A DNA stretch of 64,000 nucleotides from Wurfbainia villosa (GCA_025175895.1 CM046003.1:29533245-29597244); one strand, 5' to 3'; shown: positions 33,807-46,070, counted from the stretch's first letter. A program made the numbers and translations. Notes: generated from the sequence alone by a model not told the origin.

Positions 33807-36800
33807 ACTATTCAATTTGCACCACCCGTTTCGTTCGGGCCAGAAGATCTGCAAGGTGTCCTGCTGCCCCACACGGACGCCTTGGTTATCCGTATATCCC
33901 TGGCCAATTATGAAGTGGCCCGGGTACTAGTTGACTCGGGAAGCTCTGTTAACATCCTTTTCCAGGAAGCCTTCGGACAAATGCAGCTGGGAAATGCTCA
34001 ATTAGAAGATGTGTCCACTCCCCTCTTCGGATTCGCAGGGCACATGGTTCACCCGAAGGGACAGATATCATTGCCTTTAACTCTGGGTGTAAAACCCAAC
34101 CAAAAAACCAGTATAATTCCTTTCCTTATTGTGGACGCTCCGTCCACTTATAACGCTATTCTTGGGCATCCTTTCCTCACCCTTTTTCAGGCAGTGGCTT
34201 CCCCATACCACCAGAAGCTGAAATTTCCAGTAGGTCAATCGGTGAGCGAAGTTCGTGGAGAACAGAAGGCCTCTAGGAGCTGCTACGTGCAAATGGTTCG
34301 GGACGATCAGAAGAAAGCCTGAACTGAGGACCTAAAGAGCAAAGCTGTCATCATCATTGATGTCTGCGTCCTGGAGGAATCCAGAGGAGGGAGAACTGGT
34401 GGAAATCGCTCCAGGAAAGGTCACACGGATAGCACAACAGCTGGATGTCAAAGAAGAGCTGGTGGCTTGCCTGAAGGAGAATGAAGACATCTTTGCAAAA
34501 GATGTGCATGATCTCACGGGGATCCATCCTCAAGTGGCGGAACATCATCTCAATATCATTAAAGGAGCCCGACCCGTCCAACAGAAGAGGCGACATTTTG
34601 GACCAGAAAAGGACAAAGTCATAGCAGAAGAAGTGGACAAACTACTAAAAGCGGGTCATGTAAAGGAAATCCAGTTCCCCGAATGGGTTTCTAATGTAGT
34701 CTTGGTCCCCAAGCCTTCGGGGCAATGGAGGATGTGTATCGATTTCCGTGATTTGAATAAAGCATGCCCTAAAGACTGCTACCCCTTGCCTCGTATTGAT
34801 CAATTGGTGGATTCTACTGTGGGATATGAAGTGGTGTCTCTAATGGATGCATATCAAGGGTATCATCAAATACCTTTGGCCCAAGAAGATCAAAAGAGGG
34901 TTAGCTTTGTGACTGCGGGGGGGTTATACGCTTATGTGGTAATGCCGTTCGGACTAAAGAACGCGGGAGCCACAGCGCTTTATATATGGACAAAATCTTG
35001 CGGAGCGAGAAGGGAAGAATGTGGAGGTCTACGTGGATGACATCTTAGTCAAATCGAAAGCCACTCGGATTTAGTCAAGGACTTACATGAAACCTTCGCT
35101 ACATTAAGGCGGTTCAATATGAAGCTAAACCCTAACAAATGCCTGTTCGGGGTAAAGAGTGGCAAGTTCTTGGGGTACATAGTAACGGAGAAGGGGCTGC
35201 AAGCCAACCCTGAGAAAGTGCAAGCCCTATGCAACATGAAATCACCTGCTAATCTGCGAGAGACCCAAAGGTTGGTGGGCAGGATTGTTTCTTTATCCCG
35301 ATTTATAGCCAGATCGGCGGACAAGGGGCGCTTTTTCAAGATTTTCGCAAGGTGCTAAATTTCGTGGGATGATCAATGTGAACAAGCTTTCCAGAGAGTT
35401 GAAGAAATATTTGTTTGGACTTCGCTAGCCAAACCAATACCTAGAGAACCATTATGGATGTATCTGGCCGTCTCGGAGGGAGCCGTTAGTTCGGTATTAT
35501 TGAAACAAGAAGGTTCTCACCAGCAACCTATTTATTATACCAGCCATATCCTGAAGGGGGCGGAATTCCGTTATACGGAGCTAGAGAAGTTGGCATATAT
35601 CCTAGTACTAACCGCCTGCAAATTAAGGCCGTACTTTTTGGCTCATCCCATCACCGTTCTAACACACAGCGAATTGGGTAAGGTCGTCACTAAGCCAAAT
35701 TTCTCTGGAAGATTGGCCAAATGGGTGGTAGAACTAAGCGAGTATGATATTCACTACCAACCTCGAACGGTTATCAAGGCCCAAGCACTCGCTGATTTTC
35801 TGGCAGAGGTACCTTGCGGCGCGAAAGATGGTTTGGCAACAAAGGAGGAGGGATTAGAGGCATGGAATATATTCGTAGACGGTTCTTCAGGATCAACAGG
35901 CAGCGACGTTGGTATTTTATTAATTTCTCCGGAGGGTGAAGAAACTCGATTAACAGTTCGCTTGGAATATCGGGCATCTAATAATGAAGCGGAATATGAA
36001 GCCATTCTAGCAGGACTGCAGGATGCTAAAGCGGTGAAGGCTTCTTCCATTGTGATCCACTCGGATTCCCAGTTGGTAATATCACAACTTCAAGGTTCTT
36101 TTGCGGTTCAGGAGGAAAGGTTGCGTAAGTACATGAAGACTTTTGAGAAAGAAAAAGCTCAATTTCGTCAGGTCCTCTTGAAGCAAATCCCGCGGGAGCA
36201 CAACGGGAAGGCAGATGAATTGGCTCGGATGGCTAGCGCTATGGGAGGAATAAAATCCTCGGAAGCGATCCATACGAGAATTCATACTTCCTTAGCAATA
36301 TGCAGCTGAGGAGACGTGCACAATCAAGCCTAACTCTTGATTGGAGGACCGACATCATAGCTTATTTACGGCACGGGAAGATCCCTGAAGGGAAAATAGC
36401 GGCATCCACTTTAATAAACCGAGTCAAACGGTTCATCCTCTTAAATGAAGACCTATACAAGACATCTTTTGGACGACCCTTGTTAAAATGCCTGGGAAAT
36501 GAGGATGCGGAATGGGTACTCCGGGAGATCCATGAAGGATGCTGTAGCAATCATTTAGGAGGGAGAGCTTTAGCAAGAAAGGCCTTATTGGCAGGATACT
36601 TTTGGCCTACTCTTCAGTAAGATGCTACTCATATAGTGCAAACCTGCATCGCTTATCAGAAGCATAGCAACCGTTCTGAACGGCCAGCTGAGTTAATGAA
36701 AGTCGTAATCTCTTCTTGTCCTTTCGATCAATGGGGAATAGATATAGTAGGCCCGATGCCAGCGGCACCTTTACAGAGGAAGTTTTTATTAGTAGCTGTG

Positions 36801-37564
36801 GATTATTTTTCCAAATGAGTGGAGGCAGAGCCCTTAGCCAAAATTACTGAGAATGTCGTAATACAGTTCTTATGGAGAAATATCATTTGTCGGTATGGTA
36901 TCCCTCGGAAAATAGTCAGTGACAATGGACGACAGTTCCAAGGAAAAAAGATCCAAGAATGGTGCCAAAGTCTCAACATTCAGTAGGCTTTCACTTCGGT
37001 AGCCCATCCTCAAGTGAATGGGCAGGTGGAGGTAACTAACAGGATCCTCATTCAAGGATTAAAGACCAAGTTGGGTGCTCAGAGGGGAAACTGGGTAGAA
37101 GAGTTACCTGGCATCCTATAGGCCTATCGAACCACACCCAAGACAGCAACAGGAGAAACTCCCTTTAGTTTGGTATATGGGGCAGAAGTCGTTATTCCGG
37201 TCGAGGTTTTGTTGAATAGCGCTCGGATAAAGGCATACGAACCAAATCAGAACCAACTTATCCAAGCAATCAATTCGACTTGGTGGAGGAAAGGCGAGAG
37301 ATGGCGGAGGCGAAATTTTACAAGCAAAGAGTGCAGCGAGCCTTTAATAAGAAAGTGATGCCTCGGAGATTTCAAGAAGGGGATTGGGTTTTGCGTAAAG
37401 TCAATCCCGCTGGAGACCCTGGAAAGCTGGCTCCCAACTGGGAAGGACCCTATGAAATAACATGCTGCGTAGCAGGGTCAACATATTATCTGAAAGATGA
37501 TTAAGGCAAAGAGCTTCCACGACCTTGGAATGCCCTTCATTTAAAACTCTTTCACACTGTATGA
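33807..37564 (+). pseudogene. pol: pol of element 2, broken
   Basis: Protease motif VDSGSSVNILFQ (about 33930). RT carries YQGYHQIPLAQEDQKR (about 34850) and YVDD (about 35027). RNase H includes VLTHSELGKVVTKP. The archaeal-type RNase H has FVDGSSGSTGS, NNEAEYEAILAGLQ and IVIHSDSQL (35869-36100), in one open frame of 283 codons from 35458. Integrase has WGIDIVGPMPAAP (36733), SDNGRQFQGKK (36918) and GQVEVTNRI. It ends LFHTV at 37564. Breaks: TGA at 34321, frameshift near 34375, scrambled bases 34966-35070 just before YVDD, shifts near 35355-35455 and 36300, stops at 36618, 36818, 36984 and 37118, a shift near 37270 and a stop at 37501. Confidence 0.93.
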
Positions 37565-37803
37565 GAAACATGGAATAGAAGAAGGGAAATTATGAAACTC
37601 CGAAGGGGGTGCTTCTTGAATTGATTTTAATTAGATGCCAAGTATTCTCCAAATTTCATAAAGGCGTTATTTATAAGGGCAATATGGTAATATCAGTACA
37701 AAATGAAGAAGAAAAATCAAATTAGTAAGGAAATTCCCGAGTCAAAATGGGATATTAAATTACGCTTAAACCTACGGAGGATAACGTCGAAAACCTACCC
37801 AAT

Positions 37804-39563
37804 TTAAAGAAAATGAAGGATAAGTGGGAGGGAACCGCTCATTAAATCCGTCTTGATAGGTGGCGCATTAAAATGATGAGCCGCTCCTCGCGGTTGGACG
37901 GTCGGGTTTCGCTCTCGATCTGACCTCTCGCATGTTTCTTGTTGCTCTTGAAGATTTCGACGCATCACATAGGCCGCGACACCTCCATAATAGCATCGCC
38001 AAGATGGAGACATCATCGGCTCGGAACTTTGGTCCTCGCACAAGGTGCGTCATCTCCACCATATTTTGACGCATGGAAGCTGAAATCCCCTCCATTGCTT
38101 CGGATTAGGATCTGGTTCGTGCATGTTCAGTGCTCATCATCTGGAGTGTAGTTTATTTCCTGAGTAGACAGCCATGAGCTTGCGCCCGGGAATTTATAAG
38201 GGATGTGTTTTCTTGTACCTCCTTGCACACGGTGCGAAGGTCCCTATCTTATCTTGTGCTCGATATTGAACACGAGCGATGACATCAGAATCCTATTGCT
38301 TCCCCTGGAGGAGTTCTGCTACCTGCCTTTGAAGACGTAGTAACTCTTGAGCCGAGGAAGATTCTATGTCAAGAGAGGCCGACTGGATTTCCTACTGGGG
38401 GACAAGTGGCTCTGCACCTGGACGTGGTTGCTCCTTTAATGCTGCAATAGTGTCAGCATCCTTCTGAATTTACTGGCGAGCTTCGGCTAATTGCTTTTGG
38501 AACAGGTGCAATTGTTGTAGCAGGAGTCGTTCTCGATTCTGAGCATTCGCCAATCCTTCCCGTTGTTGTCGCACCCATTCTTGGGCTTGAACTTAGTATT
38601 GATGAAGAGAGCGATCCAATTCTTGATGGTTGGTCAGGGCCTACATACCGATCGTGGGAAAAGAAATTGGTCAGCTAGACAAAGCTAAGGAAGCTGAGTA
38701 AGAAAACATACCAAGTCTAGAGCATGACGCAGGCCTTCTATGCGAGGAACCACTTCCTCTAAGTTTAGGATCCGAAGACTCCTGGGAGAAAGGGAAGAAG
38801 ATGGGATGGAAGATGCTGAAGGAGGAACCTCGCTTATAAAGGGGGAAATGGGGGCGGTATCCATTGGTTGAGAATGGAAAGAGGGAAGAGCATCATTTGG
38901 ATGGCCCATGGAGGTGGTAGTCAGGGGCGGCATATCCAGAGTTGCAGGGAGGATATGTGTCATGCCTGGTTGGGGGTTGAGTTCAGAAGGAAAGACGGAA
39001 GGAGGCTGATCGGAGGAGGGATCTTGAGAAGACGAGATGATGAGCATTGGGCTGGAGGAGCCTTCGATGGGGATGCAAGAAGTAGAGGACCACTGGCGGG
39101 GCCGGAGGAGAGAGGATTCTTGATCGATGAGCCAGGGGGGAAGTTGGCAGTGAAGGAATATCAACAGCCATGGGTTCAGAAAAGGAAGGACGGGTCGGGG
39201 AAAGAGAAGATAGGGGTGATCCATCCTCTGTCATTGGCTGACATGGGAATACACCTTCCCCAGGTTCATCCCCAGGTTGCGGGGAAGAAGAAGGCAATTT
39301 CTGAACATCGTTGGCGGAAGGAGAAAGAGTGGGAAAGTTAGGTCTTGTAAAGACCGGAGGAAGTGAGGAGAGACTAATGACCCTGGCTTCCTCCGGGATG
39401 GGGGCAGTGAGGGTCGCCGGAGGAGGAGAGGGAGAACGACGAGGTGAATCAGGTATGGTGGTGATCGGGGAAGGTGAAGAGGAAGAAGAAGCGAAAGGAG
39501 ACCAAAGATCCCGTTTGCGGTTGAAGTGCGGCTCGCTATCTCCTGGAAGAAGTTAGAATGCAT
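37804..39563 (-). pseudogene. Antisense gene a2 of element 2
   Basis: The start MHSNFFQEIASR is at 39563. A Pro/Ser-rich region follows, with frameshifts around 39230, running to SPRSLRILNLEEVVPRIEGL, the block shared with element 1. The intron fits 38711-38641 (GTATGTTTTC...GGTATGTAG, 71 bp). The coiled-coil exon resumes ALTNHQELDRSL. The 3' part (about 37800-38160) has small losses compared with element 1, so the end is unclear. Function is unknown. Confidence 0.6.
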
Positions 39564-39785
39564 CTTGGGGGTCTAAAAATAAAAGGAAAAGAGGGGCTGG
39601 AAGAAAGAATCGAGGAAACGAGGTTTGGCGGCGGAGGAGCAAACAGATGAAGAAAAAGGAGACCAAAAGGTGAAGGGAGGAGGATGGCAGAAGAAACGAA
39701 GACAAAAGAACCCCCTAAAAAAGGGGGAAGAATGGGCTTGCAGCCATTAGTGGGCTTCTCGTCTGTGGTGAAAGGGAAAGAAGGG

Positions 39786-39793
39786 TTTATATT
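39786..39793 (-). promoter_or_regulatory. TATA-like box of antisense gene a2, element 2
   Basis: On the - strand GCCCATTTAGAAATATAAACCC precedes the a2 start by about 220 bases. Element 1 has a matching box after the same CCCATTTAG. Confidence 0.45.
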
Positions 39794-39936
39794 TCTAAAT
39801 GGCCCATTATGTATTAAAGCCCCCCCCCCATCTGCAGAGGAAGGGGCGGACGTAGGCGTTCCCCCCTTCAGGAGAAGAACCAAAGAGGAATGATATGAAG
39901 GCGTTGCCTCCTTTATGCTGATTGCCCTGGCGCTAT

Positions 39937-41685
39937 ACATATAAATTTCTATCCCCGCAAGGCAGAGCGGAAGATATCCCCGTGTGGTGGTGGAACGGAA
40001 GAACCGATATCCTTCGGTTATTATTTATTCTATGTATAAATTTCTATCCCCGCAAGGCAGAGCGGAAGATATCCCCGTGTGGTGGTGGAACGGAAGAACC
40101 GATATCCTTCGGTTATTATTTACTTTATATATATAAATTTCTATCCCCGCAGAGCGGAAGATATCCCTGTGTGGTGGTGGAACGGAAGAACCGATATCCT
40201 TCGGTTATTATTTATTCTATGCATAAAATTCTATCCCCGCAAGGCAGAGCGGAAGATATCCCCGTGTGGTGGTGGAACGGAAGAACCGATATCCTTCGGT
40301 TATTATTTATTCTATGTATAAATTTCTATCCCCGCAAGGCAGAGCGGAAGATATCCCCGTGTGGTGGTGGAACGGAGGAACCGATACCCTTCGGTTATTA
40401 TTTACTTTATATATATAAATTTCTATCCCCGCAAGGCAGAGCGGAAGATATCCCCGTGTGGTGGTGGAACGGAAGAACCGATATCCTTCGGTTATTATTT
40501 ATTCTATGTATAAATTTCTATCCCCGCAAGGCAGAGCGGAAGCTATCCCCGTGTGGTGGTGGAACGGAAGAACCGATATCCTTCGGTTATTATTTACTTT
40601 ATATATATAAATTTCTATCCCCGCAGAGCGGAAGATATCCCCGTGTGGTGGTGGAACGGAAGAACCGATATCCTTCGGTTATTATTTACTTTATATATAT
40701 AAATTTCTATCCCCGCAAGGCAGAGCGGAAGATATCCCCGTGTGGTGGTGGAACGGAAGAACCGATATCCTTCGGTTATTATTTATTCTATGTATAAATT
40801 TCTATCCCCGCAAGGCAGAGCGGAAGCTATCCTCGTGTGGTGGTGGAACGGAAGAACCGATATCCTTCGGTTATTATTTACTTTATATATATAAATTTCT
40901 ATCCCCGCAGAGCAAAAGATATCCCCGTGTGGTGGTGGAACGGAAGAACCGATATCCTTCGGTTATTATTTATTCTATGCATAAAATTCTATCCCCGCAA
41001 GGCAGAGCGGAAGATATCCCCATGTGGTGGTGGAACGGAAGAACCGATATCCTTCGGTTATTATTTATTTTATGTATAAATTTCTATCCCCGCAAAACAG
41101 AGCGGAAAATATCCCCGTGTGGTGGTGGAACGGAAGAACCGATATCCTTCGGTTATTATTTATTCTATGTATAAATTTCTATCCCCACAAGGCAGAGCGG
41201 AAGATATCCCCGTGTGGTGGTGGAACGGAGGAACCGATACCCTTCGGTTATTATTTACTTTATATATATAAATTTCTATCCCCGCAAGGCAGAGCGAAAG
41301 ATATCCCCGTGTGGTGGTGGAACGGAAGAACCGATATCCTTCGGTTATTATTTATTCTATGTATAAATTTCTATCCCCGCAAGGCAGAGCGGAAGATATC
41401 CCCGTGTGGTGGTGGAACGGAAGAACCGATATCCTTCGATTATTATTTATTCTATGCATAAATTTCTATCCCCGCAAGGCAGAGCGGAAGATATCCCCGT
41501 GTGGTGGTGGAACGGAAGAACCGATATCCTTCGGTTATTATTTATTCTATGCATAAATTTCTATCCCCGCAAGGCAGAGCGGAAGATATCCCCGTGTGGT
41601 GGTGGAACGGAAGAATCGATATCCTTCGGTTATTATTTACTCTATGTATAACTTTCTATCCCCGCAAGGCAGAACGGAAGATAGC
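39937..41685 (+). repeat. Tandem array of 95-bp hairpin units (about 18 copies)
   Basis: Units repeat every 95 bp (a few are 91-92 bp, lacking AGGC). Each unit joins a part like the 59-bp unit of element 1 (CCCCGTGTGGTGGTGGAACG, then GAAGA and a hairpin AACCGA-TATCCT-TCGGTT) to a shorter relative of about 36 bp (TATCCCCGCAAGGCAGAGCG). Long overlapping ORFs across all three frames are produced by the repetition, because 95 is not a multiple of 3. They are not taken as genes. Confidence 0.95.
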
Positions 41686-41923
41686 ATGGTTGACTCATTT
41701 AAGGGTTTCTACATACCCGACAGATTGAAAAGACGGAAGAGCCAAAATATGCATCAGTCCTGTGTGAGTCCACGTGAATACAAAAGGAGTAAAGAGTAGT
41801 ACAACTCAGAAGATACTGGAGAAGGGAGACAAACTAGGAAAGTTCATTGATGTGAGAGAATTACATATTCTAAGTCATCTACCAGGGAAAATAACAAACA
41901 GCAGCCCTTATATATCCCATGCG

Positions 41924-42202
41924 TTACAGTTCTTTGTTAGGAGGGACCGAGGGAGTTCCCTTGTATGGTTGAGGTTGGCACCATAGTTGACGCCGATAGG
42001 ATTGCTGCAAGAAGGTCTGCTTGGCCAGTTCCTTTTGGGACCCAACCAGTTGTTGGCGTAGGGAGCGATTATTGGCGGAAGTTTCCTCCAGCTGTTGCTG
42101 TAAACACTTCACTTGTTCCTCCAAGATAGCTATGTATCGGCGATCATTTATCTGTTCTTTAGAAGGCGAGGAACTGCTGCCCTATTCCGATTTTCTGTCC
42201 AT
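41924..42202 (-). pseudogene. Antisense gene a4 of element 2
   Basis: The start MDRKSE is at 42202, followed by TAG (42182-42184; CAG in element 1). The frame is then open to the end: RRYIAILEEQVKCLQQQLEE, a coiled coil, then SQKELAKQTFLQQSYRRQL and SVPPNKEL. It aligns end to end with the copy at 12060-11782. A downstream Met at 42124 could start a 66-residue product. Confidence 0.65.
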
Positions 42203-42255
42203 GGCAAGCAAAGGGAAAAAGGAGAATGAGGAAGCTATCAGGTAAAAGTCGGGGG

Positions 42256-42263
42256 TTTTTATG
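42256..42263 (-). promoter_or_regulatory. TATA-like box of antisense gene a4, element 2
   Basis: On the - strand GCCATAAAAACCCCCG lies about 54 bases before the a4 ATG, the same spacing as in element 1. The first T of TATAAAA is C here. Confidence 0.5.
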
Positions 42264-42546
42264 GCAACGAAGGGGAATAGTGCATTTATTAGTGGAAGAA
42301 GTAGCGACCATAAATGCCAGTAAAGAAGAGGAAATGTGGGGGCAGTAGTGGGAAGGTCGACAGGACTACAATTGTAATTAAGAGGGTCCAAATCCCCGAG
42401 AAATGATAGAGGAAGGTATGTTCGGATCAGACTACCGTCCTTTTGAAAGACAGAAACCTTACTTCTACAGGAAAAAGACAAAAACAGATATCATTTGCCT
42501 CCCTTATTTTTTATTAACATATTTGAAATGATTACATTAGCTTGAT

Positions 42547-42997
42547 CTATAAAGACTTTCCATGATTACTCCTAACAGATGAAACGGGAGATGTCTCTTT
42601 GGGGGGAGAAGGAGCTAATATGACTCAGCGTTACTTGAGGGGAGGAAGAACTGGTGGACCTTCATCGAAAGAGGAAGGATGAGTCCTCGCCAGGAACTGG
42701 ACGAAAGCTGACGGTGGAAGTGGAGGAAGTTCAAGCAAGACGAGGATCTCCCATCAGATACTCCCACGTGAAGGGAGGATTCCACACTCGGTTGCGAAAG
42801 GAGGGGAAAGGAGCGCGGAAGGACCTCCCTGTCGGAGGGGTGGGAGCTGGACGGAGAGGCGGAAATGGAAGGGGGCGGAAGGCTGAAGTAGCAGTTGAGC
42901 GGGTCTCTGAATCTTCCATATCCTCAGAGACCCAGCCTTGTAGTTCAAAAGATTCCGACTCCGAAGAAATTTCGATAGGATGCCCTGCTGAAGCCAT
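42547..42997 (-). pseudogene. Antisense gene a3 of element 2
   Basis: The start MASAGHPIEISSESESFEL is at 42997. It is open through GRSFRAPFPSFRNRVWNPPF (identical over most residues to element 1) to about 42731, then shows a frameshift and regains the conserved ending VILAPSPPKETSPVSS to a stop at 42547. A TATA-like TTATAAACCC is at 43036-43045. Confidence 0.62.
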
Positions 42998-43158
42998 GAT
43001 AGTGGGATAGCAAGACGAAGACATGGGGGATGAAGGGTTTATAATGGAAGAAAAGGGGCAACAGAGGTTCTGGGAAAGGGGAAAGAAGACGAAGAGATTG
43101 ATATCGTTTCCAAAGCAGTAAGAGAGATAGGGAAGATCAACAGGCAAGAGCTATTTAA

Positions 43159-43330
43159 AGCGAATTCCCGAACCAGAATCGGGACAGATATGAATGATAT
43201 TGGGTAAAAACCCTTCCAGCGAATTCCTGAACCAGAATCGAGACGGATATGAATGATATCAGGTAAAGACCTTTCAAGCGAATCCCCGAACCAAAATTAG
43301 AGCGGAGGGGAATAACGGTATTCGAGATCT
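43159..43330. repeat. 59-bp minisatellite, about 2.8 copies
   Basis: AGCGAATTCCCGAACCAGAA recurs at about 43159, 43218 and 43277 with decay. The first copy has the inverted pair TCCCGA / TCGGGA. It lies between antisense genes a1 and a3. Element 1 has only a single diverged counterpart near 13070. Confidence 0.8.
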
Positions 43331-43542
43331 CTCCCATAAGCCCGAACCGACGGGTTATTATACTGCATTTACACGGGAAAGAGATAACAGCATAGAGAAA
43401 GATCAATTTAAAATTGGCTCAGAGTTCCCAACCCCTCAAGGAGCATAATAAGATGATGATAGTTAGTTATATGGACAAAGTTATCATTCAGAAGCAAGCG
43501 AGAAGCCATCAGAGAAATTACTAAAAAAGAAAATGTTATAAG

Positions 43543-45877
43543 TTACAGTTCGAAGAGATCGGGTGGACACTTAGCTAACGCCCCTACCAGATCCAAGTAA
43601 CTAGTGTCCGTGCCGGGAGACGGGTATCCCTGCTCGGCATTTTGAGCCGAGGACCCCTCAAAGCCTAATACAAACAAATCTACCCCCTTCTTCACGTATC
43701 GTCTTTTAAGATCAGCCTCCTGCTCTTTCATCTGATCTTGGCATTTGGCTAGTTGAGCTCGACTCTCCGCCAGTTTAGCCGCCAGAGCATCTTTTTCAGT
43801 GGCCGCTTGTAGGGCCTGACGACCCAAAGTCGAGAGGGCCTTTGAATATTCTTGGTGAAGGATGGATTGCTGCTGAGCCACCGATGATAAGGTTCGGGGA
43901 ATAGCCGCTACCATGGAGAAAAGCTCCTGACACTTCTTCGCACAGGATTCCCTGGTGACTGCCCAGGCCTGACGCTCTAGGTTAAAATGATGACGTTCTT
44001 GTTGAAGCTGTGTGATAGTAGCCGAAGAATCAGCATCCTTGATCATGGCATCCATAAGATATCTCTTATACTCTTTCAGTTCCTGAGTCAGGATATCTAC
44101 CTGTTGCAGCTCGCTAGATTGCAAAAAGAGGCGCTGTTCTAGTTCCTCATTTTTTCATTGCAGTTCCTCTTTCTCGCTTCGAACCAAGGCTAGTTGCATC
44201 GTGGCATCTTCGCACTGGCCCCTAAAGTCCGCCTCCTTTGCCTCTTGCTCGTTTAACCGTCGCGCGAGCTCTTTCTGTTGCGACACGGCGGCAAAATGGC
44301 GAGTCTCCACACTAGATTGGAATCGGGCTAGATGGGCTACCATGTTGTTATGTTGGGTGGAGGCCTAAAAGGAGAGGAAAATTATCAGCCTACATCAGTA
44401 TAGGGAAATACCCATAGCAAAGAGGAGGAGAAGAAGGAGTAAATACCTCTGCCAGCAGTTTGCTCACTTGCTCACACGGGCCTTGTATACCCGACTGGTT
44501 AAAGAATTTTACCTCCGAAGGGTGCCGAATCTTCAGCAAAGATCCCAGAGTGGCCCTCGGAGGAACCGGAAGGGAAGGATCTTCTCCTTCCGAAGAAGAT
44601 GGGGGCCTGTACACGTGAAGATGGATAGGAGCGGTTCTAGTCAAAGGTATTGGAGCTTGGAGAGATTCCATGAGAAGGCGGGGTGAATTCATGCGGAGGG
44701 GAAGAATGCAGAAATGGGAGGAGAATCTCCTCCTTGGGGAGCTAAAGAAGAGGCAGGGGAGGTGTTGCCTTCCCTTCTAGATTCATAGATGATTAGGGGT
44801 TGAGCTTCCGGCTGGTGGGAAGACAAGGGAAGAAGAGCTGATGAACTTGAAGCTCCTTTCTTGATAAGCCGCAGCTTCTTCCGAGGAGATGACGGAGCTG
44901 CTGTGGATTTGCCTCTTTTAGTCAGGGTCTTCTTCTTCTTGGCAGCCTCGATCGACTCCCCTTCCACCAAAGCCTTCTGCATCAGATTATCTACAAGATA
45001 TACTGGTAAGAAAGATGAATGCCCTAAAAAGGAAGTCACATTGCAGGATAAATGTCACCCTACCTATAGCAACCGAAGTCGTCAAAGGTAGAGGAGACAA
45101 TCCAAAGTGGCTTAAGAGGGGAGTTTCTATCAGATGGTTTGAGCAGTAATGTAGCTCTCCTAAGACTCTATACACTTCCGGGAAGGGACATTTGGTCCTC
45201 ATTTCCCGGAAAGAAGGCAATTCAGGAAGGTCTACCTTCCAAGTATCAGAGTAAGGTAAAGACTCTGGAAGTTGTACAAAGAAATATAAGGCTTCCCAAC
45301 CCTTGTGAGAAGTAGGCAGGTTCACCAGGAATTGGCAGTCTGAACGACTAGACAAATAGAAGAGGCCTGCCTTAGAAGACTTTAACTGGAAGAAGCAATG
45401 GAATATTTCGGGGGTCAAAGAGAGGTTCAAATGTTGGAACACTATGTGGGCTCCCGATAGAATCCGGAAAGAGTTGGGGGTGAATTGGTTCAGGGGTAGT
45501 CCGTAGAAGTTTAGGAGGTCCAAATAGACCTGTGGTACCGGCAGGGATAGGCCGTTAAGAAATTGTTCATGGAAAAAGCATGTCAAGCCGGGAGGAGGTT
45601 TATGAGGCCGATGAAGTTTGGTCGTGAAACAACATTTTATAGAAGGGTCTATGTAGTTGTTCTTCAGGTTAAAGAAATAATGGTTGCAATCTAACTGAGT
45701 TATGGTATGTTCATACCAGGCGGGTGAAGAGAGGGTCCTAGGAGCCATAGGTGTGAACAAAGCAGAACACTTACTCGGAGGATAAGGAAGAATCGTGTGA
45801 GAAAAGAAGGACTGGATCGCCGCAACGCCACCGGTGCGAATCACGGGAGAAGAAGAACAAACTGGATTATCAAGCAC
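43543..45877 (-). pseudogene. Antisense gene a1 of element 2: gypsy-type domain, basic linker, coiled coil; near-intact
   Basis: This is the best-preserved antisense gene. Exon 1 (45877-45064) is fully open. It starts MLDNPVCSSSP and contains FFHEQFLNGLSLPVPQVYLD, FTPNSFRILSGAHIVFQHL, FHCFFQLKSSKAGLFYLSSR and NLPTSHKGWEALYFFVQLP, which follow the pattern of the Pfam 'putative gypsy type transposon' family. Intron 1 is 45063-44991 (73 bp). Exon 2 (44990-44447) has AAKKKKTLTKRGK and SPRKKLRLIKK, a likely nuclear signal, with a frameshift near 44690. Intron 2 is 44446-44365 (82 bp). Exon 3 is a coiled coil with one TGA near 44157 and ends CPPDLFEL at 43543. The role is unknown; a nuclear DNA- or chromatin-associated oligomer is an inference. 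Confidence 0.8.
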
Positions 45878-45909
45878 ACTAAACGATACCTAAAAAAAGA
45901 AGGCAAGGG

Positions 45910-45917
45910 TTTATATA
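45910..45917 (-). promoter_or_regulatory. TATA box of antisense gene a1, element 2
   Basis: On the - strand AACCCTATATAAACCC lies 33 bases before the ATG at 45877, conserved with element 1. Confidence 0.65.
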
Positions 45918-46070
45918 GGGTTTTTCGCGATTTATTCACGCATGTAAGGAGAAGGAGAAGGAGCCCATGGGCCCAATGGGCCTCCTTCAATATCTTGGGG
46001 AGTTATAAGGAACGGATGGATTTAAGTCGAGAAATAAAGAATAGGTCAGAAACTTTATGTACATTAGGAA

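Noticed and set aside
39922..41799. Long overlapping ORFs of up to 291 codons in the 95-bp array
   Set aside because: They repeat one short peptide in all three frames because the unit happens to lack stops and 95 is not a multiple of 3. No start context, domain or conservation outside the repeat supports coding.
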